The notes beneath the pieces are model-generated. The model had not been told where the DNA came from and did not search any database. It saw only the letters and a list, made by a program, of their open reading frames with translations. This document shows positions 51,513 through 60,994 of a stretch of 64,000 nt of DNA, in pieces; position 1 is the first letter of the stretch, and every line of letters begins with the position of its first letter. The DNA comes from Streptomyces sp. cf386 (GTDB lineage Bacteria; Actinomycetota; Actinomycetes; Streptomycetales; Streptomycetaceae), in the NCBI RefSeq assembly GCF_900103585.1, contig NZ_FNHV01000006.1, positions 62,001 through 126,000 on the forward strand, in the 5' to 3' direction. Both the position numbers and the translations under genes were made by a program.

Positions 51513-52646
51513 ATCGGCGTTTACGACGCCCTTGGCATCGCCTGTAGCCGTGCCTTCGGTGGCCGCCTTCGGGATGGCCTTGTCGTTCTTCAGGGCGTCC
51601 CACACCAACTGGGCCTTGGTCTTCGCCACCAGCACCCGGTTCAGGTCCGCCGGGTCGTACCGGACCGGCATCGTGACCATGTTCATGTTCTTGGAGCTGA
51701 TGCCCTTGAGGCCGCCCGCGAAGGACATGAGCTTGTTGACCGAGCCGAGGTCGGAGTCGGTCGTGACCGTCTTGGTGGCGGTGTTGGCCAGGTCGTAGAG
51801 CCTCTTGGGGTTGCCGAAGAGGTTGATGTCCTTGACCTGGTTGATCAGGGCCTTGATGAAGGCCTGCTGGAGCTGGATGCGGCCGAGGTCGGAGCCGTCG
51901 CCGACGCCGTGCCGGGTGCGGACCAGGCCGAGGGCCTGCTTGCCGGTGAGCTGGTGGGTGCCGGCCTTGAGGTTGAGGTGGCTGTCGGGGTCGTTGATGT
52001 TCTTGGTGGTGGTGACCTCGACGCCGCCGAGCTCGTCGATCAGCTTCTGGAAGCCGGAGAAGTCGACCTCCAGGTAGTGGTCCATGCGGATGCCGCTGAG
52101 GGACTCGACGGTCTTCACCGCGCAGGCGGCGCCGCCCGTGCCGTACGCCTCGTTGAACATGACGCCGGACGCGGCGTCGTGCGTGGTCCCGTTCGCGTCG
52201 GTGCACTTGGGGCGGTCGACCAGGGTGTCGCGCGGGATGGAGACCACGCTGGCCTTCTTGTGGCCCTCGTAGACGTGGACGACCATCGCCGTGTCCGAGC
52301 GGGCGCTGCCGTCGTCGGTGCCGCCGCCGACCTTCTTGTTGTTGCCGGAGCGGGTGTCGGAGCCGAGGACGAGGATGTTCTCCGAGCCGTTGTCGACCTT
52401 CTCGGGGCGGTCGGTGCCGAGGGCCTGGTCGATGTCGACACTCTTGATGTTGCCGTTGAGCTTGAAGTACAGGTACCCGGCGCCGGTGCCCCCCAGGACG
52501 ACGATGCCCGCTGCCGTCCAGGCCATGACCATCAGGCCCTTGCGTTTGTCGCGGGGCTTGCGACGGCGGCCCTTGGCGCGATGGCGTGGACCTGCGGTGC
52601 CGGCCTCACCCGGTATGGCGGGTTCCGGCGTGCTCTCGGCGGACAT
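51510..52646 (-). CDS. LytR-CpsA-Psr (LCP) family protein
   Basis: A 378-residue membrane-anchored enzyme. An N-terminal cytoplasmic basic segment is followed by one membrane helix (LMVMAWTAAGIVVLGGTGAGYLYF) and the LCP domain with NILVLGSDTRSG, MVVHVYEGHKKASVVSIPRDTLV and LVRTRHGVGDGSDLGRIQLQQAF. These include the Arg/Asp residues that bind the pyrophosphate of the polyprenyl carrier. It attaches wall teichoic-acid-like polymers or glycans to peptidoglycan. ATG 52646 has GAGGAGC upstream. Confidence 0.92.
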   Translation of the reverse strand: MSAESTPEPAIPGEAGTAGPRHRAKGRRRKPRDKRKGLMVMAWTAAGIVVLGGTGAGYLYFKLNGNIKSVDIDQALGTDRPEKVDNGSENILVLGSDTRSGNNKKVGGGTDDGSARSDTAMVVHVYEGHKKASVVSIPRDTLVDRPKCTDANGTTHDAASGVMFNEAYGTGGAACAVKTVESLSGIRMDHYLEVDFSGFQKLIDELGGVEVTTTKNINDPDSHLNLKAGTHQLTGKQALGLVRTRHGVGDGSDLGRIQLQQAFIKALINQVKDINLFGNPKRLYDLANTATKTVTTDSDLGSVNKLMSFAGGLKGISSKNMNMVTMPVRYDPADLNRVLVAKTKAQLVWDALKNDKAIPKAATEGTATGDAKGVVNAD

Positions 52647-52773
52647 GTGCTCCTCGGTTCTCGTCCGGTCGGTTACCCCCTGCATCAAGGGTCAGGCGTG
52701 GCCATTTGGCGCGTACCACACCATCGTGACCCCGTCCGGTCAGACGGGGAAACTCGGAGAAGGGTTGCACAAC

Positions 52774-52811
52774 GGACCGTGCCCACCGCCGAGGAGCGGT
52801 GGGCACGGTCC
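52774..52811 (-). terminator. Strong intrinsic terminator after the secreted protease
   Basis: A 16-bp perfect stem (52774-52789 with 52796-52811) and a 6-nt loop, 41 bp after the protease stop on the minus strand. It insulates the LCP gene. Confidence 0.9.
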
Positions 52812-52851
52812 GTGGTCGGTGATCCCGGGTGGTCCCGTCTCACCTGCGATT

Positions 52852-54675
52852 TCAGCCGAAGATGTCGTACTGCTTGAAATCCGTGCCGACGGACTTCGGT
52901 GTGGCAAAGATCTCGCTCGTGGCCTTTCCGGTGCCCGGGTACAGGTAGAGCGTGCCGGAGGAGTTGCGGGCCAGGAAGTCGGCCTTGCCGTCGCCGGTGA
53001 CGTCGCCGACGGCGTCGAAGCCGTTGTACGTCGCCCACGTGCGGACCTTGACGCGGGTGGCGAAGGCGCCGGTGCCGGACTTGCCGGTGCCCTTGAACAG
53101 GTAGATGTAGCCGCCGGACGAGCTGCGCGCGATCAGGTCGGTCTTGCCGTCGCCGGTGAAGTCACCGTGTCCGCGCAGGGAGTTGTACTGGTTCCAGCCG
53201 GAGCCGACCTTCACCCGGGTCCCGAACGTGCCGTTGCCGTTGCCCGGGTAGATCCAGAGGTAGCCGCCGGAGTCGACCGAGAGCAGGTCGGGCTTGTAGT
53301 CGCCGGTGACATCACCCGGGACGACGATGCGGGTGCGGGTCTTCCAGTTGTCGGCGATCTGCTTGGTGGCCCAGGTGCCGCTGGCCGGCACGTAGTGCGA
53401 CCAGAACAGGTCGCCGTCGGCGCTGCGCCGGTACAGCAGGTCCTGGTAGCCGTCCCGGTCGAGGTCGGTCTGGAGGACGACGTTGACGCCGTCCCAGTTG
53501 CCCCAGGACTCGCGCGCGGCGAACGACGTGCCGTTGGAGTCCTTCGAGTACCCGGTCTTGGTGGAGGCGTTGCGCAGCCACAGGTCGGCCCGGTGGTCAC
53601 CGCTGATGTTGGTGTCGTCGACCCGCGGGTAGGCGGCACCGACGTAGGAGCTGACCTTGGCGAAGACGCTGTACGCACCCTCGGCCACACAGTCCTGCAC
53701 ACCCCAGGAGACGACACCGACGATCCGGCCGTTCACGACGAGCGGCCCGCCGGAGTCACCGTTGCAGGCGGAGGTGGTCCCGCTGTCGCTGCCGCTGGCC
53801 GGCGTGCCCGCACAGACCATGTGGCCCTTGATGAACTCGCTGCCGTAGTAGCCGGTGCAGGTGCTGTCGGACTGGATCGGCAGTGTGGCCGTCTTCAGCG
53901 TGTCCGAGATGTCCTGGCTGGTGGAGCTGGTCCGGCCCCAGCCGTAGACCTTGGCGCTCGTCCCGGCGGCGTACGAGGCGGTGTCACCGGACGTCGTCAT
54001 CCGGATCGGCGTCGCCTTGACCGGGTTGGCCAGGGTGACGACGGCGATGTCGTTGTCGATCGTCGTCGCGCTGTACGACGGGTGGTACCACTGCCGGTGC
54101 GGCAGCGTGACGGTGCCGCCGTGCAGGTCGCTGTTGCCGGCGTCGTCCGTGGTGGGCAGCTGGGCGGTGCCGGTGATGACGGCGCCGTAGTTGTACCAGT
54201 CGTAGCCCTTGACGCAGTGCGCGGCGGTGAGGATCTTCGTCGGCGCTACGACGGCGCCGCCGCAGAAGAACCCGAGGTCGTCGGCCTCGTCGGTGGTGCC
54301 CTGGTCGTCGTAGTACCAGAGCTGCGCCATCCAGGGCGCCGACGTGATGCTGGTCGTCGTGCCGCCGATGACCATGGGGCTCACGGTGGAGTCGTCGGAG
54401 GAGCCGCTGGTGCTCGCGCTGTACGACGACTTCTTCGCCGTCTCCCCCGCGGTGTCGTCACCGGCGACGGCACCCGCGACGCGCCGCTCCAGCTCGGCGA
54501 GCGAGGCGGAACTGGTGGCGGGCTTCACGGTGGGCTCGGGCAGCGCGGTCGCGGCATCCGCGGACGAGGTCAGCAGCGCGGCGGCAACGGCCGCGGCGAG
54601 GCCGGCGGCGGCGACGGGCAGCCCGAAACGTATCCGGCGTCTGTGACGACCGCTGCCGGACGGGGTGGTGGTCAA
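52852..54675 (-). CDS. Secreted trypsin-like serine protease with FG-GAP/VCBS repeats
   Basis: A 607-residue exported protein with a signal peptide (FGLPVAAAGLAAAVAAALLTSSADA), a propeptide-like region and an S1 protease domain about 100-345. The triad is complete: His in ILTAAHC (near 152), Asp in DNDIAVVTL, Ser in NGDSGGPLVV (near 307). From about 350 to the end, four or five FG-GAP-type repeats occur (ADLWLRNAS, DLDRDGYQDLLYRRSADG, DVTGDYKPDLLS, DFTGDGKTDLIAR, DVTGDGKADFLAR). They carry Asp-rich calcium loops and probably form a propeller. TTG 54675 is the start after a purine-rich stretch. Confidence 0.92.
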   Translation of the reverse strand: MTTTPSGSGRHRRRIRFGLPVAAAGLAAAVAAALLTSSADAATALPEPTVKPATSSASLAELERRVAGAVAGDDTAGETAKKSSYSASTSGSSDDSTVSPMVIGGTTTSITSAPWMAQLWYYDDQGTTDEADDLGFFCGGAVVAPTKILTAAHCVKGYDWYNYGAVITGTAQLPTTDDAGNSDLHGGTVTLPHRQWYHPSYSATTIDNDIAVVTLANPVKATPIRMTTSGDTASYAAGTSAKVYGWGRTSSTSQDISDTLKTATLPIQSDSTCTGYYGSEFIKGHMVCAGTPASGSDSGTTSACNGDSGGPLVVNGRIVGVVSWGVQDCVAEGAYSVFAKVSSYVGAAYPRVDDTNISGDHRADLWLRNASTKTGYSKDSNGTSFAARESWGNWDGVNVVLQTDLDRDGYQDLLYRRSADGDLFWSHYVPASGTWATKQIADNWKTRTRIVVPGDVTGDYKPDLLSVDSGGYLWIYPGNGNGTFGTRVKVGSGWNQYNSLRGHGDFTGDGKTDLIARSSSGGYIYLFKGTGKSGTGAFATRVKVRTWATYNGFDAVGDVTGDGKADFLARNSSGTLYLYPGTGKATSEIFATPKSVGTDFKQYDIFG

Positions 54676-54743
54676 GAAGGTCCCCCCAGGGATGCATGAG
54701 TAGGAAGAGGCACACGAACACGCCCGTCCCTATCAGCGCCAAA

Positions 54744-54780
54744 AGGCCGCCCCACGTCACTGAATGACGTGGGGCGGCCT
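54744..54780 (-). terminator. Intrinsic terminator of rho
   Basis: A 16-bp perfect stem (54744-54759 with 54765-54780) and a 5-nt loop, 18 bp downstream of the rho stop on the minus strand. Confidence 0.88.
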
Positions 54781-54798
54781 CGTTGGGACCGCTTGTGC

Positions 54799-56790
54799 TC
54801 AGTCGCCGTTTCCGGGCGTCGGCGTCGTCTTCTGAATCTGCAGCAGGAACTCGGCGTTCGACTTCGTCTGCTTCATCTTGTCGAGAAGCAGCTCGATCGC
54901 CTGCTGCGAGTCGAGCGCGTGCAGCACCCGGCGCAGCTTCCACACGATGGCCAGCTCGTCGCTGCCGAGCAGGATCTCTTCCTTACGGGTACCGGACGCG
55001 TCGACGTCCACCGCCGGGAAGATGCGCTTGTCCGCGAGCTTGCGGTCGAGCTTGAGCTCGGCGTTGCCGGTGCCCTTGAACTCCTCGAAGATGACCTCGT
55101 CCATGCGGGACCCGGTGTCCACCAGCGCGGTGGCGAGGATGGTCAGCGAGCCGCCGTCCTCGATGTTGCGGGCCGCACCGAAGAAGCGCTTCGGCGGGTA
55201 CAGGGCGGTCGAGTCGACACCACCGGACAGGATGCGGCCGGAGGCCGGGGCGGCGAGGTTGTACGCACGGCCCAGACGCGTGATCGAGTCGAGCAGCACG
55301 ACGACGTCGTGGCCCAGCTCCACCAGACGCTTGGCGCGCTCGATGGCGAGCTCGGCGACCGTGGTGTGGTCCTCGGCCGGACGGTCGAAGGTCGAGGAGA
55401 TGACCTCGCCCTTGACCGACCGCTGCATGTCGGTGACCTCTTCCGGACGCTCGTCGACCAGGACGACCATCAGGTGGCACTCGGGGTTGTTGTGCGTGAT
55501 CGCGTTGGCGATGGCCTGCATGATCATGGTCTTGCCGGTCTTCGGCGGGGCCACGATCAGACCGCGCTGGCCCTTACCGATCGGCGCGACGAGGTCGATG
55601 ATGCGGGTGGTGAGGATGCCCGGGTCCGTCTCCAGACGGAGGCGGTCCTGCGGGTACAGCGGCGTCAGCTTGTTGAACTCCGGTCGTCCACGCCCGGATT
55701 CGGGCGCCATGCCGTTGACGGAGTCCAGGCGGACCAGCGCGTTGAACTTCTCGCGCCGCTCGCCTTCCTTGGGCTGACGGACCGCACCGGTGATGTGGTC
55801 ACCCTTGCGCAGGCCGTTCTTGCGGACCTGGGCGAGGGAGACGTACACGTCGTTGGGACCCGGCAGGTAGCCCGACGTACGGATGAAGGCGTAGTTGTCG
55901 AGGATGTCCAGGATGCCCGCGACGGGGATCAGGACGTCGTCGTCGGCGACCTGCGGCTCCTGCACGTCGTCGCGGCCACGACGACCCCGGCGGTCGCGGT
56001 AACGCCCGCGACGGCCACGGCGGCCACCCTCGAAGTCGTCGTCGTCCTGCGGGCCGTTGTCACGCTGACGGTCCTGGCGGTCCTGACGGCCGCCGCCCTG
56101 CTGCTGGCCCTGCTGACGGTCCTGCTGGCGGTCCTGACGGCCGCCACCCTGCTGGTCGTCGCTCTTGCGGCGGTCACCGCGGTCACGGTCCCGGCCGCGG
56201 TCACGGCGGTCACGACCGCGGCGGCCCTCGCCGCCCTCACCGGCGTCGCCCTGCGACTGCGCGGGCGTCTCGGCCTTCGGCTCGCTCTTGGCCTCGGCGG
56301 CGACCGTCTCGGGCGCGGCGGCCGGGGCGCCCGCGTCGGCGGTGGCGCGGCGACGGCGGCGCTCGGCCGGCGCGTCCTCGCTGGCGGGCTGGCCGGGAAT
56401 CTCGATCTGCTGCTGGGCCACGGCCTTCTCGGCGGGGGCCTCAGCCGCCTTCTCCGCCTTCTTCTCGGCGTCGTCGCCGGTACGGGCCTTGGAGGTGGCG
56501 CGGCGCTTGGGCTTGGTCTCGGTGGCGGACTCCGTCTTGGGAGCCGCGGCACCTCCCCCGGCCTGCGCCTCCTTGATGACCTCGATCAGCTGGCTCTTGC
56601 GCATGCGCGCGGTGCCCTTGATACCGAGGCCGGATGCGACCTGCTGCAGCTCTGCCAGCACCATGCCCTCGAGGCCGGTACCGCGGCGCCGCCGGGAGCC
56701 GGCACCGGTGGCAGGCGCGGAGGCGTCCGTGGCGGGCGCGGCAGCGGTCTCCTCGACACGTGCGCCCATCAGATCGGTGGTGTCGCTCAC
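54799..56790 (-). CDS. rho: Transcription termination factor Rho
   Basis: A 663-residue hexameric RNA helicase. The N-terminal Rho_N (SAP-like) domain covers about 28-75 (GLEGMVLAELQQVASGLGIKGTARMRKSQLIEVIKEAQ). Next comes an insert of about 200 residues rich in Arg, Asp, Gln and Gly (for example DRRDRGRDRDRGDRRK), typical of actinobacteria and possibly RNA-binding or phase-separating. The RNA-binding cold-shock-like domain is at about 270-360, and the ATPase has LIVAPPKTGKTMIMQAI (Walker A, near 410) and VVVLLDSITRLGRAYN (Walker B). GTG 56790 follows GGAAGGA. A long leader is upstream. Confidence 0.95.
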   Translation of the reverse strand: MSDTTDLMGARVEETAAAPATDASAPATGAGSRRRRGTGLEGMVLAELQQVASGLGIKGTARMRKSQLIEVIKEAQAGGGAAAPKTESATETKPKRRATSKARTGDDAEKKAEKAAEAPAEKAVAQQQIEIPGQPASEDAPAERRRRRATADAGAPAAAPETVAAEAKSEPKAETPAQSQGDAGEGGEGRRGRDRRDRGRDRDRGDRRKSDDQQGGGRQDRQQDRQQGQQQGGGRQDRQDRQRDNGPQDDDDFEGGRRGRRGRYRDRRGRRGRDDVQEPQVADDDVLIPVAGILDILDNYAFIRTSGYLPGPNDVYVSLAQVRKNGLRKGDHITGAVRQPKEGERREKFNALVRLDSVNGMAPESGRGRPEFNKLTPLYPQDRLRLETDPGILTTRIIDLVAPIGKGQRGLIVAPPKTGKTMIMQAIANAITHNNPECHLMVVLVDERPEEVTDMQRSVKGEVISSTFDRPAEDHTTVAELAIERAKRLVELGHDVVVLLDSITRLGRAYNLAAPASGRILSGGVDSTALYPPKRFFGAARNIEDGGSLTILATALVDTGSRMDEVIFEEFKGTGNAELKLDRKLADKRIFPAVDVDASGTRKEEILLGSDELAIVWKLRRVLHALDSQQAIELLLDKMKQTKSNAEFLLQIQKTTPTPGNGD

Positions 56791-57152
56791 GAAGGGTCCT
56801 TCCCTGGAGCGGACGTCGGCCTGTCTGGCTCGGCGACCGTTTGTGCTGTCCGGCTTCGGTCCTTGGTGTGTGGACCGCGCCGGGGCGGTGGTCCGCCCAT
56901 AGCGGCGGAGGAAATATCTGGGATGGCGCTTCCCAAAGCTGTGACACGGAGTGTCTGTGTCACGTGGCTTGGTCGCACCGGTTCCGGAGCGTGCCCGGCA
57001 AGTCGCTCAGTGCCCGCGTACGAGGTACTGCCCGCGTACGTCGTACGAAACACAGTGCGGCTTGGGAGGCTCCCGGAAGGATGTCTGTCCCGGACGGGGA
57101 CACAAAGCACCTCGCCATGGTGGGGTCGGGTGCAGACTTGAGGTTAACACTA
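56791..57152 (-). promoter_or_regulatory. rho promoter and long 5' leader
   Basis: A -10-like TAGTGT is at 57152-57147 (minus strand), about 47 bp after the thrB stop. It would give a leader of roughly 350 nt before rho GTG 56790. No ORF in it has a good start. Such a leader suits Rho autoregulation, known in other bacteria. No convincing -35 was found. Confidence 0.45.
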
Positions 57153-57198
57153 CCGGATCCAACAAACATTCCCCCTCTCGAAATCCGGCAACCGTGTG

Positions 57199-58116
57199 TC
57201 AGGTCGCAAGCGGCAGCACGCTCGCTCCCTGGGCGTCGAGGTCGAGCCGGTTGGCGGCCCACCCCTCGCCTGCCAGATGGGCGACCTTGTCGGCACTGTC
57301 GTCATCGGCCAGTGCCAGAACGGTGGGGCCCGCGCCGGAGATGACCGCCGGGACTCCGTCGGCCCGCAGCCGCTCCACCAGCGCCGCGCTCTCGGGCATC
57401 GCCGGTGCGCGGTACTCCTGGTGGAGACGGTCCTCGGTGGCGGGCAGCAGCAGCTCGGGGCGCCTGGTCAGGGCCTCGACGAGCAGGGCGGCACGGCCCG
57501 CGTTGGTGGCGGCGTCGACATGCGGCACGGTGCGCGGGAGCAGTCCGCGTGCGGTCTCGGTGAGGACCGGCTTTCCGGGCACGAAAACCACCGGAACGAT
57601 GGAATCGGCGGGATCCATCCTGATCGCCCGCGCGGCGCCGCCCTCCATCCAGGAGAGGGTGAAACCGCCGAGCAGACAGGCCGCCACGTTGTCGGGGTGC
57701 CCCTCGATCTCGGTCGCGAGCTCGAGCAGCGCGGCGTCGTCGAGCTTGGAGTCGCCGCCTATGGTCACGGCGCGTGCGGCGACGATGCCGGCGCAGATGG
57801 CGGCCGACGAGGAGCCGAGGCCGCGGCCGTGCGGGATGCGGTTGGCGCAGACGATCTCCAGTCCGCGCGGCTGGCCGCCGAGAAGGTCGAAGGCGGTACG
57901 CAGGGAACGTACGAGAAGGTGGTTTTCGTCACGTGGCAGCGTCTCGCTGCCCTCACCCGCGATGTCGATGTGCAGCCCGGAGTCGGCCACCCGGACGACG
58001 ACGTCGTCGTAGAGCCCCAGCGACAGGCCTAGGGCGTCGAAGCCCGGGCCGAGGTTGGCGCTGGTGGCGGGGACGCGCACCCGGACGGCGGCGGCGCGGA
58101 ACGCTGGACCGGCCAT
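57199..58116 (-). CDS. thrB: Homoserine kinase
   Basis: A 305-residue GHMP-family kinase: VRVRVPATSANLGPGFDALGLSLGLYD at the N-terminus, the ATP-binding loop IPHGRGLGSSSAAICAGI, and DGVPAVISGAGPTVLALAD near the C-terminus. It phosphorylates L-homoserine for threonine synthesis. ATG 58116 is the family start; the frame is open upstream but unconserved. It follows thrC with a 362-bp gap, so it may have its own promoter. rho lies downstream. Confidence 0.94.
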   Translation of the reverse strand: MAGPAFRAAAVRVRVPATSANLGPGFDALGLSLGLYDDVVVRVADSGLHIDIAGEGSETLPRDENHLLVRSLRTAFDLLGGQPRGLEIVCANRIPHGRGLGSSSAAICAGIVAARAVTIGGDSKLDDAALLELATEIEGHPDNVAACLLGGFTLSWMEGGAARAIRMDPADSIVPVVFVPGKPVLTETARGLLPRTVPHVDAATNAGRAALLVEALTRRPELLLPATEDRLHQEYRAPAMPESAALVERLRADGVPAVISGAGPTVLALADDDSADKVAHLAGEGWAANRLDLDAQGASVLPLAT

Positions 58117-58478
58117 CGCTCGATGACTCTCCTTGAGCTGCGTGATTGTCGAAGACATTCGATGACGTACGACGGACCCTGGAGCCGCGGCCGGCCGCGA
58201 GGCCGGTGGCGTGCCCCTGCCGCTTCCGGGCCGCGGAGACGGCGCGGCCACGTGCCCCATGCGGAGGCATATGCGGCGGGCGGGTTCAGTACAGCCTATC
58301 GAAGGTAGGTTCTGTGGCGACATAGGGCGCACAGGAGGCGCACGATGCGTGTCGTAAGCCCCCTGTGCACCCCCCGTAGGGAAGTTCCCCAGGTGAGCGC
58401 CCTCTTACTCGCATACGCGAGCCTACTGCGACCGGGCGTGGCGTCGCTACGACGGGGTGTGGGCCCCCGTTCGTCCCT
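58117..58478. other. Intergenic region between thrC and thrB
   Basis: 362 bp. No second gene is convincing. On the plus strand ATG 58345 has a perfect AGGAGG (58333-58338) at 6 nt and a TAGGTT box (58306-58311) before it. It opens a frame that continues antisense into thrC to 58695. I consider it a possible but unproven transcript. Confidence 0.4.
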
Positions 58479-59537
58479 TTACGCCAGCCCGAGCCGCTCG
58501 GCCGCCGTCGCCGCGTCGACCGGGACGGTGACGGGCTGCGGGGCGCCGGCGACGGCCCAGTCGGGGTCCTTGAGGCCGTTACCGGTGACGGTGCACACGA
58601 TCTTCTGCCCCGGGTCGACCTTGCCCTGCTCGGCGGCCTTCAGCAGACCGGCCACGGACGCGGCGGAGGCGGGCTCCACGAAGACGCCCTCCTGAGCGGC
58701 CAACAGCCGGTAGGCGCGCAGGATTTCACGGTCCGTCACCTCGTCGATGAACCCGCCGGACTCGTCCTTCGCCGCCAGGGCGAACTGCCAGGACGCCGGG
58801 TTGCCGATGCGGATGGCGGTGGCGATGGTCGACGGGTCCTTGACGATCTCGCCGCGCACGATGGGCGCGGAGCCGGAGGCCTGGAAACCCCACATGCGCG
58901 GGGTCTGCTTCGAGACACCGTCGGCGGCGTACTCCTTGTAGCCCTTCCAGTACGCGGTGATGTTGCCCGCGTTGCCCACCGGCAGGACGTGGATGTCGGG
59001 GGCGTCGCCCAGCATGTCCACGATCTCGAAGGCGGCCGTCTTCTGCCCCTCGATACGCACCGGGTTGACCGAATTGACCAGCGCCACAGGGTAGTTGTCG
59101 CTCAGGTCGCGGGCGAGCGTGAGGCAGTCGTCGAAGTTGCCGTCGACCTGGAGGATCTTCGCGCCGTGGACGAGGGCCTGCCCCATCTTGCCGAGCGCGA
59201 TCTTGCCCTGCGGGACGAGAACGGCCGAAACCATGCCCGCGCGCACGGCGTAGGCGGCGGCCGAGGCGGAGGTGTTGCCGGTGGAGGCGCAGATGACCGC
59301 CTTGGCCCCCTCCTCCTTGGCCTTGCTGATGGCCATGGTCATACCGCGGTCCTTGAAGGACCCGGTCGGGTTCGCACCCTCCACCTTGAGGTGGACCTCG
59401 CAGCCCGTGCGCTCGGAGAGCACCTGCGCGGGCACGAGGGGCGTACCGCCCTCGCGGAGCGTCACGACCGGCGTGGTGTCGGAGACGGGCAGCCGGTCCC
59501 GGTACTCCTCGATGATTCCGCGCCACTGGTGGGTCAT
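58479..59537 (-). CDS. thrC: Threonine synthase
   Basis: A 352-residue PLP enzyme of fold type II: TPLVPAQVLSERTGCEVHLKVEGANPTGSFKDRGM, with the PLP Lys in SFKDRGM, the glycine-rich phosphate loop LPVGNAGNITAYWKG, and CTVTGNGLKDPDWA near the end. It converts O-phosphohomoserine to threonine. It lies 6 bp after hom and belongs to the hom-thrC-thrB set. The short actinobacterial form is complete. Confidence 0.96.
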   Translation of the reverse strand: MTHQWRGIIEEYRDRLPVSDTTPVVTLREGGTPLVPAQVLSERTGCEVHLKVEGANPTGSFKDRGMTMAISKAKEEGAKAVICASTGNTSASAAAYAVRAGMVSAVLVPQGKIALGKMGQALVHGAKILQVDGNFDDCLTLARDLSDNYPVALVNSVNPVRIEGQKTAAFEIVDMLGDAPDIHVLPVGNAGNITAYWKGYKEYAADGVSKQTPRMWGFQASGSAPIVRGEIVKDPSTIATAIRIGNPASWQFALAAKDESGGFIDEVTDREILRAYRLLAAQEGVFVEPASAASVAGLLKAAEQGKVDPGQKIVCTVTGNGLKDPDWAVAGAPQPVTVPVDAATAAERLGLA

Positions 59538-59543
59538 TGCTGG

Positions 59544-60833
59544 TTACTCTCCTTCAACCCGCATGATGCTGGCGACACCCCGCACGGTGTCGAGCTTGCG
59601 CAACGCCTCGACGGTCCCGCTGAGGGCCGCGTCGGACGCTCGGTGGGTGACGACGACGAGGGAGGCCTCGCCGTCCTTGCCCTGCTGACGCACCGTATCG
59701 ATCGAGACTCCGTGCTCTGCGAACACGGTCGCCACCTGGGCGAGAACACCCGGTTTGTCGGCGACGTCGAGGCTGATGTGGTAGCGCGTGACGACCTCGC
59801 CCATGGGCGAGACGGGCAGGGCGGCGTACGCCGACTCGCCGGGCCCCGTTGCCCCGCTGAGTCGGTTGCGGCAGACGGCGACGAGGTCGCCGAGCACGGC
59901 GGACGCGGTCGGGGAGCCGCCCGCGCCGGGGCCGTAGAACATGAGCTGACCGGAGGCGTCCGACTCGACGAACACGGCGTTGTACGCGCCGCGCACGGAG
60001 GCGAGCGGATGGGTCAGCGGGATCATCGCGGGGTGCACGCGCGCGGTGACGGACGCCCCGTCCTCCGCCCGCTCGCAGATGGCGAGCAGCTTGATGGTGC
60101 AGCCCATCTCCCTGGCGGAGGCGAAGTCGGCCGAGGTCACCTCGGTCATGCCCTCGCGGTAGACGTCGTCGAGACGCACGCGCGTGTGGAAGGCGATACC
60201 GGCGAGGATCGCGGCCTTGGCGGCGGCGTCGAACCCTTCGACGTCGGCGGTCGGGTCGGCTTCCGCGTACCCCAGGGCGGTGGCCTCGTCGAGGGCCTCC
60301 TGATAACCGGCCCCGGTCGAGTCCATCTTGTCGAGGATGAAGTTCGTCGTCCCATTGACGATGCCGAGCACCCGGTTGACCTTGTCGCCGGCGAGGGACT
60401 CGCGCAGCGGGCGGATCAGCGGGATGGCTCCGGCGACGGCGGCCTCGTAGTAGAGGTCCTTGCTGTTCGCCTCGGCCACCGCGTGGAGGGCGGCCCCGTC
60501 CTGGGCGAGGAGCGCCTTGTTCGCGGACACGACGGACGCGCCGTGCTCGAAGGCGGTGGTGATGAGGGTGCGGGCGGGCTCGATGCCGCCGATGACCTCG
60601 ACCACGACGTCGATGTCGCCGCGTTTGACGAGGGCGGTGGCGTCGGTGGTGACGAGCGCGGGGTCGATGCCCTCACGAACCTTGGAGGGACGCCGTACGG
60701 CCACGCCCGCGAGCTCGACGGGGGCCCCGATCCGGGCGGCGAGGTCGTCGGCGTGCGTCGTCATGATGCGCGCCACCTCTGAGCCGACCACTCCACAGCC
60801 CAGCAGCGCCACCTTCAGCGGACGCGTACGCAT
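59544..60833 (-). CDS. hom: Homoserine dehydrogenase with ACT domain
   Basis: A 429-residue NAD(P)-dependent enzyme. The Rossmann motif is LKVALLGCGVVGSEVARIM, then IDVVVEVIGGIEPARTLITTA with VSANKALLA, the catalytic region NFILDKMDSTGAGYQEALDEATALGYAEADPTADVEGFDAAAKAAILAG, and a C-terminal ACT domain from about 350 (RYHISLDVADKPGVLAQVATVFAEHGVSIDTV) for threonine feedback. ATG 60833 (MRTRPL) is used; ATG 60836 (MMRTR) is an alternative. It begins a hom-thrC pair. Confidence 0.96.
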   Translation of the reverse strand: MRTRPLKVALLGCGVVGSEVARIMTTHADDLAARIGAPVELAGVAVRRPSKVREGIDPALVTTDATALVKRGDIDVVVEVIGGIEPARTLITTAFEHGASVVSANKALLAQDGAALHAVAEANSKDLYYEAAVAGAIPLIRPLRESLAGDKVNRVLGIVNGTTNFILDKMDSTGAGYQEALDEATALGYAEADPTADVEGFDAAAKAAILAGIAFHTRVRLDDVYREGMTEVTSADFASAREMGCTIKLLAICERAEDGASVTARVHPAMIPLTHPLASVRGAYNAVFVESDASGQLMFYGPGAGGSPTASAVLGDLVAVCRNRLSGATGPGESAYAALPVSPMGEVVTRYHISLDVADKPGVLAQVATVFAEHGVSIDTVRQQGKDGEASLVVVTHRASDAALSGTVEALRKLDTVRGVASIMRVEGE

Positions 60834-60962
60834 CATCCGACCTCGTTTCCTCATACCGTCTACGGTTGCACCAGTCTCACTCACCGGACGGGAGTTTCTG
60901 CCCTTCGTCCGGATCGTGAGACATCTATTTCATTTGTACAGGGGTGGAAGACAGGAGATCTT

Positions 60963-60993
60963 CCGCCCCGGATTCGGCCCGGATTCGGGGCGG
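60963..60993 (-). terminator. Hairpin after lysA
   Basis: CCGCCCCG (60963-60970) pairs with CGGGGCGG (60986-60993) around a 15-nt loop carrying two GATTCGG-like copies. It lies 2 bp after the lysA stop on the minus strand and may end its transcript before hom. Confidence 0.6.
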
Positions 60994-60994
60994 G

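Noticed and set aside
54769..57141. 790-codon plus-strand frame opposite rho
   Set aside because: Antisense to rho; the long Leu/Val/Thr-rich part is the complement of the Arg/Asp-rich Rho insert.
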